DNA of 64,000 nt from Siphlonurus alternatus (GCA_949825025.1 OX463788.1:28157036-28221035); one strand, 5' to 3'; shown: positions 48,748 to 59,580, counted from the stretch's first letter. Program-made: numbers and translations. Notes: generated by a model from the letters alone, not told the origin.

Positions 48748-48821
48748 TGGGCATTTGTGGCTTAGTGGAAGTACACTTGACTTCCACGCAGAAGTTTTAG
48801 GTTCAAATCCCCTCTGGGTCA
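48748..48821 (+). other. tRNA-Gly(UCC)-like sequence, left arm
   Basis: TTGTGGCTTAGTGGAAG (A-box region), ACTTCCACGC (anticodon-loop position, TCC) and GGTTCAAATCCCCT (B box) are in tRNA order and spacing. The acceptor and anticodon stems pair poorly, so it is not a functional tRNA. Confidence 0.6.
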
Positions 48822-49168
48822 TTTTATATTTTTAGTAGCACGAGGAAGTTTCTTTCACATTTTTAATGAAGACAGGGTAAAATAATATTATTATTTCTTA
48901 CAATATAATTATATTATACTATTATAAGTCACACTTTTTCATATAAATACGCACTTCAAAAACTTTGCAAAAAAAAAAAAAAAAAAAAAAAGCGTGTCAT
49001 ACAATGATAATAATAATTTATTTTCAAATAACTGGTTGTACATTACAACATGATTTACGTCAATCTAGGAGAAAAATTAATAACAAATCATAAAAAAACA
49101 AAACAATTTTACCCCGTCTGCATTAAAAATGTGAAATAAACTTCCTCGTGCTACTAAAAATATAAAAT

Positions 49169-49242
49169 GACCCAGAGGGGATTTGAACCTAAAACTTCTG
49201 CGTGGAAGTCAAGTGTACTTTCACTAGGCCACAGATGCCCAT
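49169..49242 (-). other. tRNA-Gly(UCC)-like sequence, right arm
   Basis: Mirror copy of 48,748-48,821 with the B box intact (reverse of ATTTGAACC) and GGCCTAGTGAAAG in the A-box region. The two copies point toward each other. Confidence 0.6.
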
Positions 49243-49706
49243 GCTAGGAATGTTGAAATTAAAACTGTATTTATTTTTCAATCATTCCACTAATGGTTTT
49301 AGCAGCAGCAAATAGGGGGTTGAAAAGACATTTAAAAATTATGATTCAAGGGTCTTAATAAAGTTAAATATGAATCCTACGGCATCCTACTATCTTTGTA
49401 GATAAGAAAAGAGACTCAGTTTTAGGTTTATTATAATAATTCAATAGATATTCAGCAGATACGGAAGGAGTCCAGTTTGATAAATTTACACATTTTCATT
49501 GGCTGTTTGCTGCTAACGGCGCCAATCATTTAAAAAGAGAGTGTGGTGGAAGGACTTGATATTGCATCTTCTCTTCAATAAAATGAAACTATTTGAGAAA
49601 CAATTTCTATTATTTAAATATGATGAAAGGTACGTTTGTAATATTACTTATCTCCCAGTGTGTTTTTACAGTACGCGTACATGGAATAATGTGCATTTTT
49701 TAAGTT

Positions 49707-50384
49707 TTAACGATTATTGTCACCGGAAGTTCCGCCATCTTTCTTTTATGCACCGCCATCTTCTTTTCATACGCAATACATATGAGTGACAAGAGCAAGC
49801 ACTATTAGGAAAGCAGTGATCAGCACAGTAAAATATGTTTTTTTAATAAAATGAATCACTTTAAACACTTTCTCGTGTATTTATTCATCCATCATCCTTG
49901 CAAACATTGAAAAACATTTAAATATGAGTGGTAAAAAGTTGTACGCTGTTTTAACTCACTAGTCAAAATGACCGCAATTCATTTGTTTTTTCTGCTGAAA
50001 AGTGTAAAGTTGTTTTTTGACGATTTGGCAACATTGTTATCCCATCCAGTTAAGCTACGAGCAGCATTGCCGAATTGTGCAGTTTTTATGAAGGCTTGTA
50101 TCTCAAAAAGTAAATGATTATCTATAATTATTATTTCATCATAATTCTATTTAAAATAATGATTGTTTTTTAAGCTAAAATTTTAATCCATTATTCAGTA
50201 TTATTACGGAGATTGAAATTTGCATTTGATAACATGCGTTTTTTATATCTCAATTTAAAAAATAATGGCACTGAATTTAGGTGTATTTTATTGCATGAGA
50301 ATTTTTATTTATTTTTTCTCTATGCAATGCTGAAAAAATTGGAGTGATTTACCATTTCCTAAGACTAGTGACAATAATCCTTAA
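49707..50384. mobile_element. TTAA-flanked 0.68-kb element with promoter-like left end
   Basis: TTAA then CGATTATTGTCAC, ending GTGACAATAATCC then TTAA. The opposite arm of the host palindrome has an uninterrupted AGTTTTAAAACAAATT-type site (reverse of about 48,271-48,286). Inside the left end are CACCGGAAGTTCC (ETS-type), two CGCCATCTTTC-like motifs (YY1-type) and ATGAGTGACAAGAGCAAGC, which reads MSDKSKHY then stop. It might be a captured gene start; this is speculative. Confidence 0.75.
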
Positions 50385-50688
50385 AACAAATTAAAACTCA
50401 TCCACTTCGATAGGCTAGGCATTTGAAATTTTGAATTTTGGCTAGATTGTTTTTGATTGGCTACCTGTTATGCAGGTGTGTACAGGTATGCATATCTATA
50501 GTGAACCGAACCTGACATTTCGATGACGTCAAAGGCGGTAGGCGATGGCCTCCAGGTGAAATGCATCTTTTAAAACTGCATTTATACAAAGTTACAGTGC
50601 TCAAAAAATTCGCATAAAATTCACACCTGCATTTCAGCACCTCCTCTTTCGTTTCCGCCACTTAAAATCGGCCGTGCAGCCAACCCAT

Positions 50689-51337
50689 TGGTATGATAAT
50701 TCCATTTAAGATCAGGAGTAATATATACACCAAGCATTTTAATAAGATCCATTTTATCCATGGTAACACCACCAATAGTGTATGAGGACTCAAGAGGAGC
50801 CTTAGATCTGGTTACAGTAAAAAGATGGCATTTTTTGTAATTAAGTTTTATATGATTATTGGAACACCAATGCTCAATAGTGTTCAAATCTGACTGAATC
50901 TCATGAGTATCTTCCATGCACTTAATCACACAATACAGAGTGCTATCATCAGCATATTCAGTCAAACGACATAACAAGTTCCGATTAAGTTCAATTAGAA
51001 ATATAACAAACAATAGTGGACCAATTACAGAGTCTTGTGGAACACCTGATGTAACTTGAGATGGGTGAGATGTTGACCCATTAAATACTACACACTGGCT
51101 CCTACCAATTAAAAATGCCTTGAACCAATCAAGTATTTGCACACAAACACCGTACTGCGACAGCTTCTTAAGTAGGCAACAAATTGGCACAGTATCAAAA
51201 GCTTTTTTCCAATCTAAAGTAATAACATCAATTTGCTTAACATTCTTATTATCTAAGCCCTCATGCCAATCATTCAACATTTCAAGAAGCATAGTTGTAC
51301 ATGATCTGCCAGGCAAGAATCCATGTTGATTATCAGG
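50689..51337 (-). pseudogene. LINE reverse transcriptase, 5'-truncated
   Basis: The minus strand starts at DNQHGFLPGRSCTTMLLEML and includes ITLDWKKAFDTV, SGVPQDSVIGPLLFVIF, the catalytic block LTEYADDSTLY (YADD) and KMLGVYITPDLKW. The frame is open to NYHTN, where the palindrome enters. Everything N-terminal of QHGF is missing; the 5' break coincides with the TTAA element at 51,338. The intact frame implies recent activity of the family. Confidence 0.92.
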
Positions 51338-51910
51338 TTAATTGCAATAAAATACTACAATCTCATTATTTGGTAACATTAATAAAAATACTCTGTATAT
51401 TTATAATAATTATTAAATTTGAATTATGTTTTCTTCTTCTTTTCTAATATTATAAATAAGTAAAATTACATGGTGTGATAACAATATAATTTTAATATTA
51501 CTACATAATTATGTTTATACCTTATACAGATATAGGTCTCGTAAATTTGTATTATATCATTTTGAAAAAATCATTTCAAACTATTGATATAGCATGCAGT
51601 GCTCAAAAGGTGAGGTATTTTATAGTCTATGAGGCGACTCGATCGAAAGCCTGCAGGATGGATCATACAAGTTGCATTTCTTACAATTAAAATACTGTAT
51701 TAATTTTAATTAATTGATTTTCTTTACTCCAAAATAAATTATGCTGCTGCACTATGTAGATTAACTATATTTTCTATATTATATCGAACACAAAAACTAT
51801 ATGTCGAATGCTGCGTAGCTTTTTGCTACCAAAGAAGTATGGCAATTAAATAAATTATTAATTCTGGCTCGTTTCAACACGCCTTAAAAATATAAATCAG
51901 GCATTAAGAA

Positions 51911-52010
51911 CAGTGTTGGACAGTGCGGTGACCAGTTCTCGCCAGATCACCGATGTCCAGCAACGTTGAGCGCGGTTATTATTTGGATGGGTGATCGTTT
52001 TCAGCATTGT
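51911..52010 (+). other. 5S-rRNA-like sequence, left arm
   Basis: CTCGCCAGATCACCGATGTC, CAGCAACGTTGAGCGCGGTT and ATTATTTGGATGGGTGATCG align with the middle and 3' half of 5S rRNA (internal promoter boxes). Several differences and missing ends mean it is not a working 5S gene. Related to the head of SINE3-type elements. Confidence 0.75.
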
Positions 52011-52362
52011 TTCACAGCTTTTTTATTATATTAAAATTTAAAAAAAGGTAATAATTCATTTTTTCAATTACAATTTTGATTAAACGCGTATAAATTAAAA
52101 TACGATATTTAATACATGCATATATAAATATAATAATAATATAAATATTTTTTTAATCAATCAACATTATAAGTTACTGTTGTACTTACTAATTAATGTA
52201 AATATTTTATTTATATATAAAACAATCCTTCTGGCACTTTGCCCTAGCACGCTAATCCACAAGACCCGGTGACTGAAGGGAACGTGGATATTTCAGTTAG
52301 GATGGATCCGGGCTGTATTGTCAATTGCCTAAATCAAAGAAAAATACAGTATGGAAAAGTGA

Positions 52363-52465
52363 AACGATGCTGAAAACGGTCACCCATCCAAATAACAACC
52401 GCGGTCGACGTTGCTGGACATCGGTGATCTGGCGAGAACTGGTCACCGCACTGTCCAACACTGTT
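52363..52465 (-). other. 5S-rRNA-like sequence, right arm
   Basis: Inverted copy of 51,911-52,010, with GGATGGGTGACCG on the minus strand, closer to the 5S consensus than the left copy. Confidence 0.75.
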
Positions 52466-53531
52466 CTTGATGCCTGATTTATATTTTTAAGGCGTGTTGA
52501 AACGAGCCAGAATTAATAATTTATTTAATTGTCATAATTCTTTGGTAGCAAAAAGCTACTCAGCATTCGACGTATAGTTTTTGTGTTCGATATAATATAG
52601 AAAATATAGTTAATCTACATAGTGCAGCAGCATAATTTATTTTGGAGTAAAGAAAATCAATTAATTAAAATTAATACAGTATTTTAATTGTAAGAAATGC
52701 AACTTGTATGATCCATCCTGCAGGCTTTCGATCATGTCGCCTCATAGACTATAAAATACCTCACCTTTTGAGCACTGCATGCTATATCAATAGTTTGAAA
52801 TGATTTTTTCAAAATGATATAATACAAATTTACGAGACCTATATCTGTATAAGGTATAAACATAATTATGTAGTAATATTAAAATTATATTGTTATCACA
52901 CCATGTAATTTTACTTATTTATAATATAAGAAAAGAAGAAGAAAATATAATTCAAATTTAATAATTATTATAAATATACAGAGTATTTTTATTAATGTTA
53001 CTAAATAATGAGATTGTAGTATTTTATTGCAATTAACAATTTACATCATCAATTACTTTACGTATGTACAAGTATAATATAGTTATATTATGTGAAGCAA
53101 AAACAAAAAAATCATGCAAAGAATAAAACTGTTCGTTTCTGTATATTTCATTGTGAATAAAAAATTAAAATATTAATTTGTGAATTGCGATATCTATTTT
53201 TTTTTACCAACATAAACGTTCGAAAATTGAATTCAATGTACATTAGGATGTTGTTATTCATGTCCTTTTTGATTTTTGTTGATACGTCACTCCTAACTAG
53301 CGCAATGCGACCACGAGTACGAGAAAACGTGGTCGCGGCCGCCGCGCAGCCGTATGCTCGCGTGTAAAACATCGCTTCGACCTTAAGCGATGTGACGTCA
53401 TCGCTACTAGCCGCGTGGCATTCTTTCGCTCATATCTAGACAACGGTGCGACCTAAGCAACTAAAACTTGCATCCGGACTCTTGTGAGGACCATATCTGC
53501 ATATGAATTTTCAACTTGAGGAACCCTTTAA

Positions 53532-55070
53532 GCACAATACACAATTTAAACTTGTATAAAAGTATAGCATTGTACAATGCAGCAATATTTTCTCTTTTTC
53601 GTGCAGATATCACAAATATTAATCACCATAATCACTTATCATAATCACTTATAACTCATTCACTATATACGCACTATTTAAATAAATTAACACTTTGTAA
53701 CAAAAATATTAACACTGCAGGAACTATATGAATATTATAATATTACTACATTATTATATATACAAGAAAATTTTAGATAATAATATAGACTTTAAATAGT
53801 TATATAACACAAATAATGATAATAATAAAATAATGTATGCTTTGATTAACTTTTGACATAATGGTGATCATTTGGACTGCCTACTGCATCATGCACTACT
53901 ATTCCGTATTATTTGCAAATTTAATTTGACCGTCTAGTATTATAACCAGTCACATCTTTATTAACTCGAAACATGTAATATTTTATCTTTTATTTTTATT
54001 ATTTAATTATTTAGAGTAAAGAACAGGAATAACCAGAAAGGCCTTATCAATCGAAAAGATCACAGTAGGAGATTAGCTGACAAGCTTTTCCTTCTGTTTC
54101 TATCAATGCCTATCAAGTAAAGTGCTTGTTGATTGGCAAGTAAAAGCTTATTTATTTATTCAATAATAATACTAAAAAAATGTTGCTCAATGGATGACAC
54201 GACTGTAAAAGGCAAAACGCATGCACAATGTGAAGTCACCCCTAAAAAAAATGTGCCCAGTGGGCTGGAACGTCATAACTTCTGCTGATGGAATTTAACT
54301 GCTGCTATCTACCAAGCTATAACAAGGTATTAGAAATTATATTTGACTCATCGTTTGGAAGAATGCTATCAACTGATTGGCAAAATTAAATTGGTCTTCC
54401 CCCTTTAAACACCAGTATCATAACCAAAGGTATCTAGGCTATCATGATACGAAGTATGTATGCTCCACAAAACACTCTTCAATGCAAATCCATGGCCCGT
54501 TTTATTTTTTTTTTTTGTGTGTGTGTGTGAATGAGTACATTTTATTAAAAGTAATCAAAGCAATTAAAATTCAATTAAAATGAAACATACAATTATAGGA
54601 TTATTACTTGTTAGATTAGTAGAATAATAGACTATAGCAAAAATAACTAAATGAATATATTAATTACTTCTACCTTCCTATACTGTATACAGATTACAAT
54701 CTACAGTATATCCAGTTAATATATAATATGTATTAATTTATAATAATATATAATATATCCAGTTGAAATTTGATACCAGTAAAAAGTGGAACAGCTGATA
54801 ATTTTGTAAATGAAATTAATAGAACTGGTTCTGAGAGACTGAATAATATTGAAAAACAAAATTGGAAAGCGTGGTGAATAAAATATGAAATTTTGTATGA
54901 GACAATTTATATAATAATATAAGAAGAAATTTTCATTAATTGTGGTATTTCAGTGATGATAACGGTATGGATATAGGGTAAATTTTATGTATTTGTAATT
55001 TGTATATTTATTTTGTTTACAATGCTAAATTAATGGTTTATTGTAATGACGTAACATATGTTTTATTGAA
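53532..55070. other. MRPS35 intron 2, AT-rich part
   Basis: No gene or clear element. A short TG run lies at 54,517-54,530. Confidence 0.45.
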
Positions 55071-55190
55071 CACTCCTCGCCTCTGAAAAGTTCCCTTCTG
55101 CAGCCTTGTTAATCACCATGCCTCATAAGAATAACACAGGGCATGGTTATTAACAAGGCTGCAGACGGGAACAATCCAGAGGCGAGGACT
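55071..55190. mobile_element. 120-bp hairpin MITE, GAGGCGAGGACT end
   Basis: Arms CTCCTCGCCTCTG, GTTCCC, TGCAGCCTTGTTAAT pair with 55,140-55,190. A diverged copy occurs at 56,071-56,175 in intron 3. Confidence 0.8.
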
Positions 55191-55276
55191 GTACAACCAA
55201 CTTATCAAAATAAATGTTATTATTACTCTCAAAACAGTCAGGTGAAAAAAAAAAAATCACATCTGCAGCAGCCTGT

Positions 55277-55591
55277 GGAGTATTGACCTTAAATTTTTTT
55301 ATTGCAGAAATGGATAGAGGGTGCAAAGTTAAACTACTCTGATTTTTTTCAGATTTTTTTGGAGTCGGGAAACTATTTTTAAAAAAATATTGAAAGTATA
55401 TAGAAAGTGATGCTTCTAGATGTCTCTCTGAATAAAGGGATAGGACCTAAAAAGAGCGTCGGCTCAAACCCAACCTCGGCAAACCTTTTTAGCAATACTT
55501 CCCGGTCTCTAAAAAATTTGGGAAAAATCAGAAAGACACAACTTTGCACCCTCTCCATTTTTGCAATAAAAAATTTGAGGTCGAAACTCTG
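55277..55591. mobile_element. Diverged copy of the 104-418 palindrome family
   Basis: GAGTATTGACCTTAAAT, TGCAGAAATGGATAGAG, CTGATTTTTTTCAGATTTTT match 104-418; the far arm is more decayed and the CRE sites are lost. The centre contains GGTTTGAGCC on the minus strand. Confidence 0.8.
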
Positions 55592-55835
55592 TTGGGGGAC
55601 TACACCCCCCAATCCTCAACATAGGGTCTCTTGCCTTGTTGTCCCTTGAATGTATAAGGTCACAAACCCTCACTGATCAGTACCAACAACCAAAAATTTA
55701 ACAAAAATCAACTATTTTCATTTAAGAGTACTATTTGCATTTACGAGTATGTCATTTTGCATTTATTAATTTATTATGTGTAAGTGATAAAATAATATGA
55801 AATATAATATCATGATTTATTTTATTTGTCGCCAG

Positions 55836-56015
55836 GTGAAGCTAGCAAATCTGCCACTGAATGACCACGCCAGGGACAAGTTGTTGAGGCTTGTTGCAGA
55901 GCGTTATGATCCTGCAAGTGATAACATAACCCTACTAACAGACCGCTGTCCTACCAGAAGACAGAATTATGACTACGCTCAGTTCTTATTGGCTGCACTC
56001 TTCCATGAGTCATGG
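55836..56015 (+). CDS. MRPS35: MRPS35 exon, [12 protein letters not shown] to HESW
   Basis: The acceptor TTTATTTGTCGCCAG joins in phase 0. The 60 codons contain [40 protein letters not shown] and [18 protein letters not shown], the signature region of the family ([13 protein letters not shown]...L..L.HESW). The donor is TGG before GTAACATA. This is the best-conserved exon. The following intron is 679 bp. Confidence 0.97.
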
Positions 56016-56694
56016 GTAACATATTTTGTCATTAATTTTCAATATTGATGTCCTGAATCCTTATTATATACACTCCTTGCCTTTGAAAAGTTCCCTTTTG
56101 TTGCAGTCATTGTGATATACTCTCATGGCATGGTGATTAACAAGGCTGTAAATTGAATTTTTCAGAGAAGATGATTGTGCCTGATACCATTATTATTATT
56201 ATTTTTTTTTTATTTTTTTTTTTTTTTTTTCAAAAACTGTTTATAAAATGATGTTCCTATCAGTGACTATACCAATATTTCTGGGCTGTAATAATTTGTT
56301 TTCCCCTAAAACAAGGTGCTAAGGATTAATTTAAGGATTAATCTCATTTAATTGAGATTAATCTCGGAACCAGCCCTTTTGAATTTAACTAGACTTGCAG
56401 GAGTCTTTGAACTCACCATCAATAGGTGGATACAATACAAATTTTTGAAGTGGATCTGTCTAATCAGTTTAATGAAAATTGAGTTAGAATTTTAACATGG
56501 GACTTCATTGACGGAAACCAGAAATGGAGCTAATGTGAGAAAACTGTCCCTTTGAATTTGCTCAAACCATAAGAGATTACGTTAAGGAACATTCTCGAAT
56601 TTAAAAAAAAAAAAAAAAATTTCATTGCATTCCTTCTGACAGAAATATCCTTTGAATCCAAAGTAACTGAAGTTAATAATTTATGGTGTTTCAG

Positions 56695-56863
56695 AAAATT
56701 GAGGAATGGGAGACAGAGAAGCAGTTAGAGGACATGGAATTGTTTGATTGGCAGACAAGTGCCTCTCTAGCGTCTGTTAATCAACTGTCAACACGTCTAC
56801 CAGAACTTGATCAAGACATTGTTCTTCTCTATGGCCAAGCTGTCACTGATCTCATTGACAAAG
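56695..56863 (+). CDS. MRPS35: MRPS35 exon, KIEEWETEK
   Basis: The acceptor GGTGTTTCAG joins in frame to give HESWKIEEWETEK. It continues LEDMELFDWQTSASLASVNQ and DIVLLYGQAVTDLIDK. The last base (G) begins a codon completed in the next exon. This C-terminal part is poorly conserved in the family, but WEKSKTEADMEE-like acidic content and position agree. The 2.3-kb intron after it carries two diverged palindromes. Confidence 0.9.
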
Positions 56864-56917
56864 GTATTTTTGGTATAGTTTCCATTTTTATGTAAAAATT
56901 CTTAACTATTAAAAGTA

Positions 56918-57621
56918 AAGTACGCACTACAAAAATTAATGTAAAATTGTTGAGTTTGTAATTTCTAAAAATAATTCAAAAGGTTCTCCATCTGCTACCA
57001 AAATCCCCTAAAATTGTATCCCACATAGGAGGCCTAGAAAAAAATCCAAAGTCGTAGTGAATTCGTCGTTTAGCATGGTGCCTTACCTGACAAAGTCGAA
57101 GAAAAGGTATGAAAAAAATACAGGCATGTTCTATGACTCGAGCTTTACCCAAAATATGTTTAAAAGAATATTTTGTTTGAACTCATTTTCCCTTTAAAAA
57201 AATCTTAAAAATCTTCCATGTTAATTCTCATAGGAAATTTTCTTTATTTTTTCACGGGAAAATGAACACAAAATTATTTTATTTAACATTTTTTGGTTAA
57301 AGCTAATGTCGTAGAACATTGGTATATTTTTTCATACCACCTGAGGCAGTTTATTTATTTATTTTAATTTTAGATGTTTTGGGACTTTTGGGGTCTTTTT
57401 CATGTAAGGCCTCGTTTTAAACAACACATTTAATCTTACTTTGGATTTTTTTTTTTTTTTTTTTTTTTTCCTGATGTGAGATAGATTTTTTTTTATTTAT
57501 TTCGGTACCATTTGTCAGACCATTTGAAATCATTATTGCAAACTATTTTTAACTATTTATCAACTATTTTTAAAAAACACTATCTCAAAATTTTTGGGCT
57601 TATTTTTGTAGTGCGCACTTA
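56918..57621. mobile_element. Diverged palindrome in MRPS35 intron 4
   Basis: Ends AAGTACGCACTACAAAAAT and TTTTTGTAGTGCGCACTT. The arms are only partly paired (CCTAGAAAAAAATCC, TATGAAAAAAATACA, GTTCTATGAC). An old element of the same general make-up as 61,830-62,600. Confidence 0.7.
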
Positions 57622-58207
57622 ACTTTGAAGAATTTATTGAGGTCCATCATTTATACTGATCATCAAGTTTGACTAGATGAAGGTAGAATCGCAAAAAGTA
57701 GGTTGCCAGGCAGCACACCAAATTATTTTTTGTAGCATTATTATGGTCACCATATTAAAGACCCTACAACCCTTTCACAGTATGGGCAATTTTAAAACAA
57801 AAATAAAAAATACACAGTATAGTGTTGTAAAAATATTAAAATTCACATTAATTCATTTTTATCTACTATAACATGAATTACCAATTAACACGTATGGTAT
57901 ATACTATCACATAAAAAATATCTGTAATATAAGCACATGCAATTTTGAGTTATAATTGGAAAGAGTATTATTTCAACTGCACACGCGTGCTTCATCAACG
58001 ACATGGTGAACTAAATTTGGGATGGTTCATTTGAATCTTAGATGTCACAAAACTGAGAGAGATGAGTCAGATGAAGAGCACGTATGAGCTATTGTTCTCC
58101 CCATCCCCAAATGAAAACGATAATGCTCGCTCCTGGTCTTCATATTTGTGACTACCATTATTTAAAAACTTTTGTTTACGGAAAAAAAATATGCCTAATA
58201 TAGTTTA

Positions 58208-58242
<35 letters not shown>

Positions 58243-58660
58243 TTTTGTCACGCTCAATTAAAATTTCTCCAATGAGATAACTGAAAAGGCCCCCTTTGAT
58301 GCACGGGCCCGGGGCCCTTGGCCCCCTCGGCCCCCTCTGTAGTTACGCCACTGAGCAGCAGTCATACTTAGCGGGTAAGGCAGATGTTTAAAATGACATG
58401 CTATAAGTGGGATCATATTAAAGCGGGTTGGTGGGGGTAAGGTAAAATGGATTGTATGGTCTTCTAGTTTATTTCAAACACTCACTTGATATTGTCATAA
58501 TAGAGAGCCATAAGAACAACATATATGAGATTCCTATATCATGAAGTAGAGAGAATGGTGATGGCTACGGATACACATACATCTGGGTGGGAAAGGAGAA
58601 GGTAATTCCAGGAAGCAACATTGATAAAATCAATCAATATTAAAGATATTGATATGTTAC
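57622..58660. other. Intron 4 spacer, hAT-like end and TTA microsatellite
   Basis: (TTA)n at about 58,207-58,242. GTAGTTACGCCACTG at 58,340-58,354 after a GGGCCC/GGCCCCC block looks like one end of a CAGTGGCGTAAC hAT-like element; its other end was not found. Confidence 0.5.
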
Positions 58661-59092
58661 TTACGGGGAAGGTATCACAGATCAGCTGATCGATGTATAC
58701 CCATTTTAATTTTTATTAACCTTCATGCAAACTCAACTCTAGCAGACACACAAAAATTAATACTTTTTTTTATTTATTTTTTTTTTTTTTAGAGATATGC
58801 AGATTTAAGCCACAGAAAAAATTTCAAAGCAATTCTTCGGTCCATTTTTTTTTTTTTTAATTTGTACCATATGACTTTCCATGAAGAGCCAAACTAAAAT
58901 TTAATTAAAAAAAGTCAGATCGAAGAATTGTTTTGAAATTTTGAATTTTTTTCTGTGGCTTTTAGGTACTAAAATTAAATTTGTCACTTTAAAAAAAAAA
59001 AAAAAGGCAGGATTTTTGTGTGTCTACTGAGGTTTATTTGTTAATCAAATGGGAATACATCAATTAATTGATCTGAGTTATATTCCCCTTAA
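58661..59092. mobile_element. Diverged relative of the 8,941 TTAA palindrome
   Basis: ACAGATCAGCTGATCGATG and its mirror ATCAATTAATTGATCTGAG near 59,055; inner GGCTTTTAGGTACTAAA and CGAAGAATTGTTTTGAAATT match the arms of 8,941-9,333. TTAA is kept on the right and reads TTAC on the left. Confidence 0.72.
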
Positions 59093-59155
59093 GTTGGACT
59101 TGACAATGAAATAAATATCAGCTAATATATTACTTTGCTCTTGGCTCTGTTGCAG

Positions 59156-59250
59156 GAGAGGATATTTATACTGTAAACAAGTATAAAGAGAAAACTAAGA
59201 AACTTCTTTCTTTGCCAGATGAACCTCTCAACCAAACAGCACTTCAATAA
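59156..59250 (+). CDS. MRPS35: MRPS35 last exon
   Basis: The acceptor GGCTCTGTTGCAG completes the split Gly codon. The exon reads GEDIYTVNKYKEKTKKLLSL, then PDEPLNQTALQ and TAA (59,248-59,250). A YK.S.KRLL-type end is usual for the family. No canonical AATAAA was seen close downstream. Confidence 0.9.
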
Positions 59251-59338
59251 CTGTATTTTTATAACTTATTTTGTTCTAAAATTGTAAGTTCATGCAACTA
59301 AAAAAATAAGAAGCTTAAAAGTGATGTTTTTATTATAC

Positions 59339-59375
<37 letters not shown>

Positions 59376-59385
59376 ATACCTGCGG

Positions 59386-59580
59386 AGTAAGTTGAATGCA
59401 GTTGGTATGAGTTTTTTAAGGAATATGTGTGGCAAAACTAGGATGGATAGATTGAGAAACACATGGGTGATGAATGAGTGTGGAGTGAAAGAAAGCATAA
59501 TTGACAAGTATGAACGTAGTACGCTACGTTTGTTGGACATGTTGAGAGAATGGGTAATGAACAAATTGCAAAACAGGTGT
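59386..59580 (+). pseudogene. LINE C-terminal fragment, RTE/endonuclease-type
   Basis: Reads LRSKLNAVGMSFLRNMCGKT, RMDRLRNTWVMNECGVKESI and KYERSTLRLLDMLREW, matching the familiar tail of some LINE ORF2 proteins (R.C.V.R.DR.RNE.V...GV.E.I......LRW.GH..R). It is interrupted at 59,581 by a TTAA element and resumes at 60,525. Confidence 0.78.

Larger units (their letters stand above)
47977..50686. mobile_element. 2.7-kb AT-duplication palindrome inside the LINE ORF
   Basis: Ends GGGTTGGCTGTACGGCCGAT and complement; AT at 47,975-47,976 and 50,687-50,688. Arms share AACGAAAGAGGAGG, GTGAATTTTATGCG, TTTGACGTCATCG and a tRNA-like block. The right arm is longer because of the TTAA element at 49,707. 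The centre has an A run of about 26 (48,966-48,991). The ends resemble those of 32,098-32,547. No transposase frame. Confidence 0.88.
51338..53036. mobile_element. 1.7-kb TTAA palindrome with 5S-like arms
   Basis: TTAATTGCAATAAAATAC ... complement ... TTAA. Arms of about 680 bp around a 340-bp loop (52,020-52,360). Each arm ends inward with a 5S-rRNA-like block. It sits exactly between the truncated LINE and the right arm of the host palindrome. Confidence 0.88.
46682..53531. mobile_element. TTAA palindrome (host of a nested stack), arms 46,682-47,180 and 53,033-53,531
   Basis: Left end TTAAGGGTTCCTGAAG, right end CTTGAGGAACCCTTTAA. The two arms of about 500 bp pair throughout, including GCGATGACGTCACATCGC (46,810) and its mirror (53,391). 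The innermost bases (GTAATTGATGTTGTAAATTG and, at the other arm, its complement with one mismatch) meet at TTAA. So the original element was a ~1-kb hairpin, now split by 5.9 kb of later insertions. Confidence 0.88.

Noticed and set aside
48748..48821. Functional tRNA-Gly gene
   Set aside because: Stems pair poorly and an inverted copy lies in the other arm of a mobile palindrome; called tRNA-like only.
51911..52010. Functional 5S rRNA gene
   Set aside because: Several changes in conserved positions and missing ends; mirrored in a transposable palindrome.
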